A stretch of 13,799 bases of DNA from RYN-431 sp036388295 (GTDB lineage Bacteria; Planctomycetota; Phycisphaerae; Tepidisphaerales; Tepidisphaeraceae). Position 1 is the stretch's first letter. Each line of letters begins with the position of its first letter. The stretch spans positions 1 to 13,799 of the forward strand of contig DASVSC010000118.1 of NCBI GenBank assembly GCA_036388295.1, written 5' to 3'. The notes under the pieces are model-generated. The model made no database searches. It was given only the letters and a program-made list of their open reading frames with translations, and had not been told where the DNA came from. Made by a program: the position numbers and the translations under genes. Of the stretch, positions 11,817-13,799 are shown piece by piece.

Positions 11817-13457
11817 TTATCGGCCGGTGCGGGGCAGGGCTTCACTCTTTTCGGCCCAATCCTGCAATGGCTGCGGCAGGTCGGTTATAGCTACCGCCGG
11901 CCGCTTCGCGTACGGGCGGTAGAGCGGGTCGCCGATCAGCGTGACTTTCCAACTGGTCATCGGACAGGTCGCCCAATATACCTCCGCCAACGTCGGCCGG
12001 CCGGTCATCAGCAGCGGGAAAAACTCCTCCGGCCGCGGGAACGCCGATAGGTAGGGTTCCGACACCGCGCCGATCGTCGCCACCACGCCGTCTTTGATGA
12101 GGTTCGCCACCCAACCCTTTTCCCTCGGGTCGTGCAGGCTGACCAGTTCCAGGCTGGCCACGTGATAACCGACCGCACCGCGCACGAAGCCGCACGACGG
12201 GACGTAGTTCCGCAAGCTGTACCAGCCGCAATACGCCGCGACGGCGGGCACGTCGCGCGGCGGGATCACCGCCTCGCGGTCATCGGTCACCACCGTCAGT
12301 TTCGTCTTGGCCTTCACGAACGCGGCCCCGTCGCGAATGGCTTGGTCGTACCAGCCGTAGCCGTCGATCTTGCCGTCCTTCTGTGCAGCGATCCCGCGGC
12401 TGTCGAACACCACGCGGCCGTCGAGGCCGTTGCGCTCGGCGGCGATCGTGTCGTCGATGAGTTTGGCCGCCAGTTGCGGCGTCGGCGCATCGATGCGCGC
12501 GACCATCAGCACCTTCGCCTGATCCGCCGCGGCTGGGCCGGCGCGCCAGTGCAGCGGATTCGGCTGCCAGCGGTAGCGGAAGAAATCGTCGGAGCGCACC
12601 AGGGCCAGCTCACTGTCGACCGCGGCGTCACTTTCTTCGGCGTTGATCCAGTTGAACTGCTGGTCTGCGATCTGCGCGAGCGGAAAAACGCCGCCCTGCC
12701 GGGCCACCGCCACGCGGAGGGCTGCGCGGGCGTCGGCGTCGCGCGGGCGATTAGCCAACGCGGCGTTCTGTTCCGGCGGCGTCTCCGGTGCAGTCGCGGC
12801 ACCGGCAAAGGCGCTGCCGAGTGTCTCCGTCGCCGCCACGATCGACGACTGCTGCGCCGACTTCATCGCCTCCAGCACGGCCTGCTTCCGCCCAAGATCG
12901 GGCGAACCGGTGAGGGCCTGGACGATATTACGATCGACCGTCTGAATGTGCTGGCGCGTCAGCGTCAGTCCTTCGACCGGCTGGGCCGGAGGCGTCACAC
13001 CGGCCAGTGCGGCGGCCGCGTCGATGTTCTTGGCGACGTCCGCGGCGCGCTTTTCCAGGTCCGCCAATAGGCGTCGCAGCGACATCACTTCCGCCCGCTC
13101 GGCCTCGCTGACCGTGCGCGATCCCACGCGCAGCGGCAGCCCATAGAACGTGACCAGGCATCGAACGCCTTGGCCGGCCGGCGACTTCAGGTAGTCGCGC
13201 ACCGGCGTGGCGATCTTGGCCTCGAACGTTGCCGGATCGATTTCTTCGCCCAAAGGCGAGTCGAGCTTGAGGATGCGTGCCTCGGGAACGGCACGCGCTT
13301 TGGCGTATTGGGCCGCGAGGGCGGCTGAGGCCGGAACGTTGGTATTGACGAGCAGAAGCAGTTCATCCGGCCGCAGGTCTGCCGACGCGGGCGCGGTGCG
13401 TACGCCCAGCAGCAGCAGGCCGGCCAGGAGCGACACATGCCGGCGGGCGGGGTTCAT
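11817..13457 (-). CDS. TIGR03790-family secreted protein of unknown function
   Basis: The 546-residue protein begins with a signal peptide: basic RRH, a hydrophobic LLAGLLLLGV core and an Ala-Ser-Ala cleavage site near residue 26. It is therefore exported. The N-terminal domain (ELLLLVNTNVPASAALAAQYAKARAVPEARILKL, then VRCLVTFYGLPLRVGS, residues 31-114) and the C-terminal domain (VDSELALV near 280, DRRGIA-like FDSRGIA, AAYCGWYSLRNY, GAVGYHVASLE, TIGAVSEPYL, SWKVTLIGDPLYRPY at 502-516) match the uncharacterised TIGR03790 family. Between them, residues about 115-278 form an Ala/Gln-rich helical insertion. The closing GDPLYRP recalls gingipain-type (C25) cysteine peptidases, with Cys and His residues in the preceding core, but catalysis is unproven. 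ATG 13457 overlaps the upstream gene's stop (ATGA). A zinc-ribbon gene follows. Confidence 0.85.
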   Translation of the reverse strand: MNPARRHVSLLAGLLLLGVRTAPASADLRPDELLLLVNTNVPASAALAAQYAKARAVPEARILKLDSPLGEEIDPATFEAKIATPVRDYLKSPAGQGVRCLVTFYGLPLRVGSRTVSEAERAEVMSLRRLLADLEKRAADVAKNIDAAAALAGVTPPAQPVEGLTLTRQHIQTVDRNIVQALTGSPDLGRKQAVLEAMKSAQQSSIVAATETLGSAFAGAATAPETPPEQNAALANRPRDADARAALRVAVARQGGVFPLAQIADQQFNWINAEESDAAVDSELALVRSDDFFRYRWQPNPLHWRAGPAAADQAKVLMVARIDAPTPQLAAKLIDDTIAAERNGLDGRVVFDSRGIAAQKDGKIDGYGWYDQAIRDGAAFVKAKTKLTVVTDDREAVIPPRDVPAVAAYCGWYSLRNYVPSCGFVRGAVGYHVASLELVSLHDPREKGWVANLIKDGVVATIGAVSEPYLSAFPRPEEFFPLLMTGRPTLAEVYWATCPMTSWKVTLIGDPLYRPYAKRPAVAITDLPQPLQDWAEKSEALPRTGR

Positions 13458-13741
13458 GACGCCGGCGTCGCTGTCGCCGGCGCGTCGGCCGGCAGTTGGG
13501 ACTGGGCCTGCTCGATCATTGCGATCAGGGCCTTGATCTCTTTGATGGATTCCGGGCTGCCCCACAGCAGCACCCAGTCGACGTGCCAGTTGCAGCGCTC
13601 GAAGGAACAGCGGTCGAGGTGATAAACGGTTTCCCGCAGCACCAGCGTGCAGGCCGTGAACGAACAGCCGATGAACGCCTGGCCGCTGATGTAGACGGTC
13701 TGGTTGGCGAACGATTCGCCTTCGTGTTTGGTCAGCAGCAC
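13454..13741 (-). CDS. Small Cys-rich protein with beta-helix-like repeats
   Basis: The 95-residue protein has no recognised function. Residues 11-55 alternate hydrophobic and polar positions in a pentapeptide or right-handed beta-helix style, with two matching turns CSFTAC (26-31) and CSFERC (45-50). A helix with regularly spaced Ile and Leu (KEIKALIAMIEQ) and an Ala/Pro/Thr-rich end follow. No signal peptide is present. The start is GTG at 13741, supported by a GGGAG site six bases upstream and an in-frame stop (TAA) eight codons upstream. The stop overlaps the TIGR03790 start by four bases, so translation of the two is probably coupled. It could be a small scaffold or partner of the exported protein; that is inference. 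Confidence 0.75.
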   Translation of the reverse strand: MLLTKHEGESFANQTVYISGQAFIGCSFTACTLVLRETVYHLDRCSFERCNWHVDWVLLWGSPESIKEIKALIAMIEQAQSQLPADAPATATPAS

Positions 13742-13747
13742 TAAAGT

Positions 13748-13752
13748 CTCCC
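13748..13752 (-). promoter_or_regulatory. Shine-Dalgarno site deciding the GTG start at 13741
   Basis: GGGAG on the minus strand lies six bases before the GTG and supports this non-ATG start. The remaining bases to 13799 contain a possible GATAAC -10 box but no convincing -35, so the promoter may lie partly outside the window. Confidence 0.5.
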
Positions 13753-13799
13753 GGGTCGTTTGTTATCCGAACTTCGCTCGGCCGATCGTGGCGGGGCGT

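Noticed and set aside
12132..13070. 312-codon plus-strand open frame opposite the TIGR03790 gene
   Set aside because: It is rich in His, Arg and Asp and antisense to a gene with a signal peptide and conserved family motifs.

Overview
The window is a gene-dense, high-GC chromosomal stretch with short intergenic gaps, many ATGA-type overlaps and mostly single-copy housekeeping genes. The best guess for the source is a planctomycete, perhaps Phycisphaerae. The clues are a secreted TIGR03790-type protein, a small zinc-ribbon protein of a kind common in planctomycetes, an orphan ComB-like phosphatase, mixed leaderless and Shine-Dalgarno starts, and a large intergenic palindrome. This is inference from gene content, not a marker-gene assignment. 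No phage, transposase, CRISPR array, toxin-antitoxin pair, rRNA or tRNA gene was seen.

Layout. Positions 1-1137 (-) hold a 3'-truncated histidinol dehydrogenase gene (hisD), divergent from a GT4-like glycosyltransferase (1190-2221, +). Their interleaved promoters appear to start both mRNAs at the start codons. A minus-strand operon follows, read right to left from 4821 to 2196: mtaB (tRNA t6A methylthiotransferase), dtd (D-aminoacyl-tRNA deacylase) and a GNAT acetyltransferase, coupled by two ATGA overlaps. Divergent from it are a tRNA-binding OB-fold protein (MetRS-beta/CsaA-like, 4861-5244) and recN (5255-6961). A 69-bp palindromic repeat fills the gap after recN. Next come a 4HBT thioesterase (7068-7484, -) and the divergent rpiA (7558-8235, +). 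rpiA converges on a comB -> FabF-like ketosynthase pair (10223 down to 8232, -).

The right part has sdhB (10412-11203, +) without sdhA or sdhC, followed across a perfect hairpin by an adrenodoxin-type [2Fe-2S] ferredoxin (11256-11618, +). These converge on a three-gene minus-strand operon (13741 down to 11619): a small Cys-rich protein with beta-helix-like repeats, a secreted TIGR03790-type protein and a four-Cys zinc ribbon.

Functional themes are translation quality and tRNA modification (mtaB, dtd, tRNA-binding protein), DNA repair (recN), central metabolism (hisD, rpiA, sdhB), lipid or acyl chemistry (thioesterase, ketosynthase), and an uncharacterised envelope-directed module at the right end. 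I found no clearly new defence or mobile system. The most interesting items are the promoter architecture, the intergenic palindrome, the TIGR03790 operon, and the Gln-to-Asn change in the conserved Ser-Gln motif of DTD.
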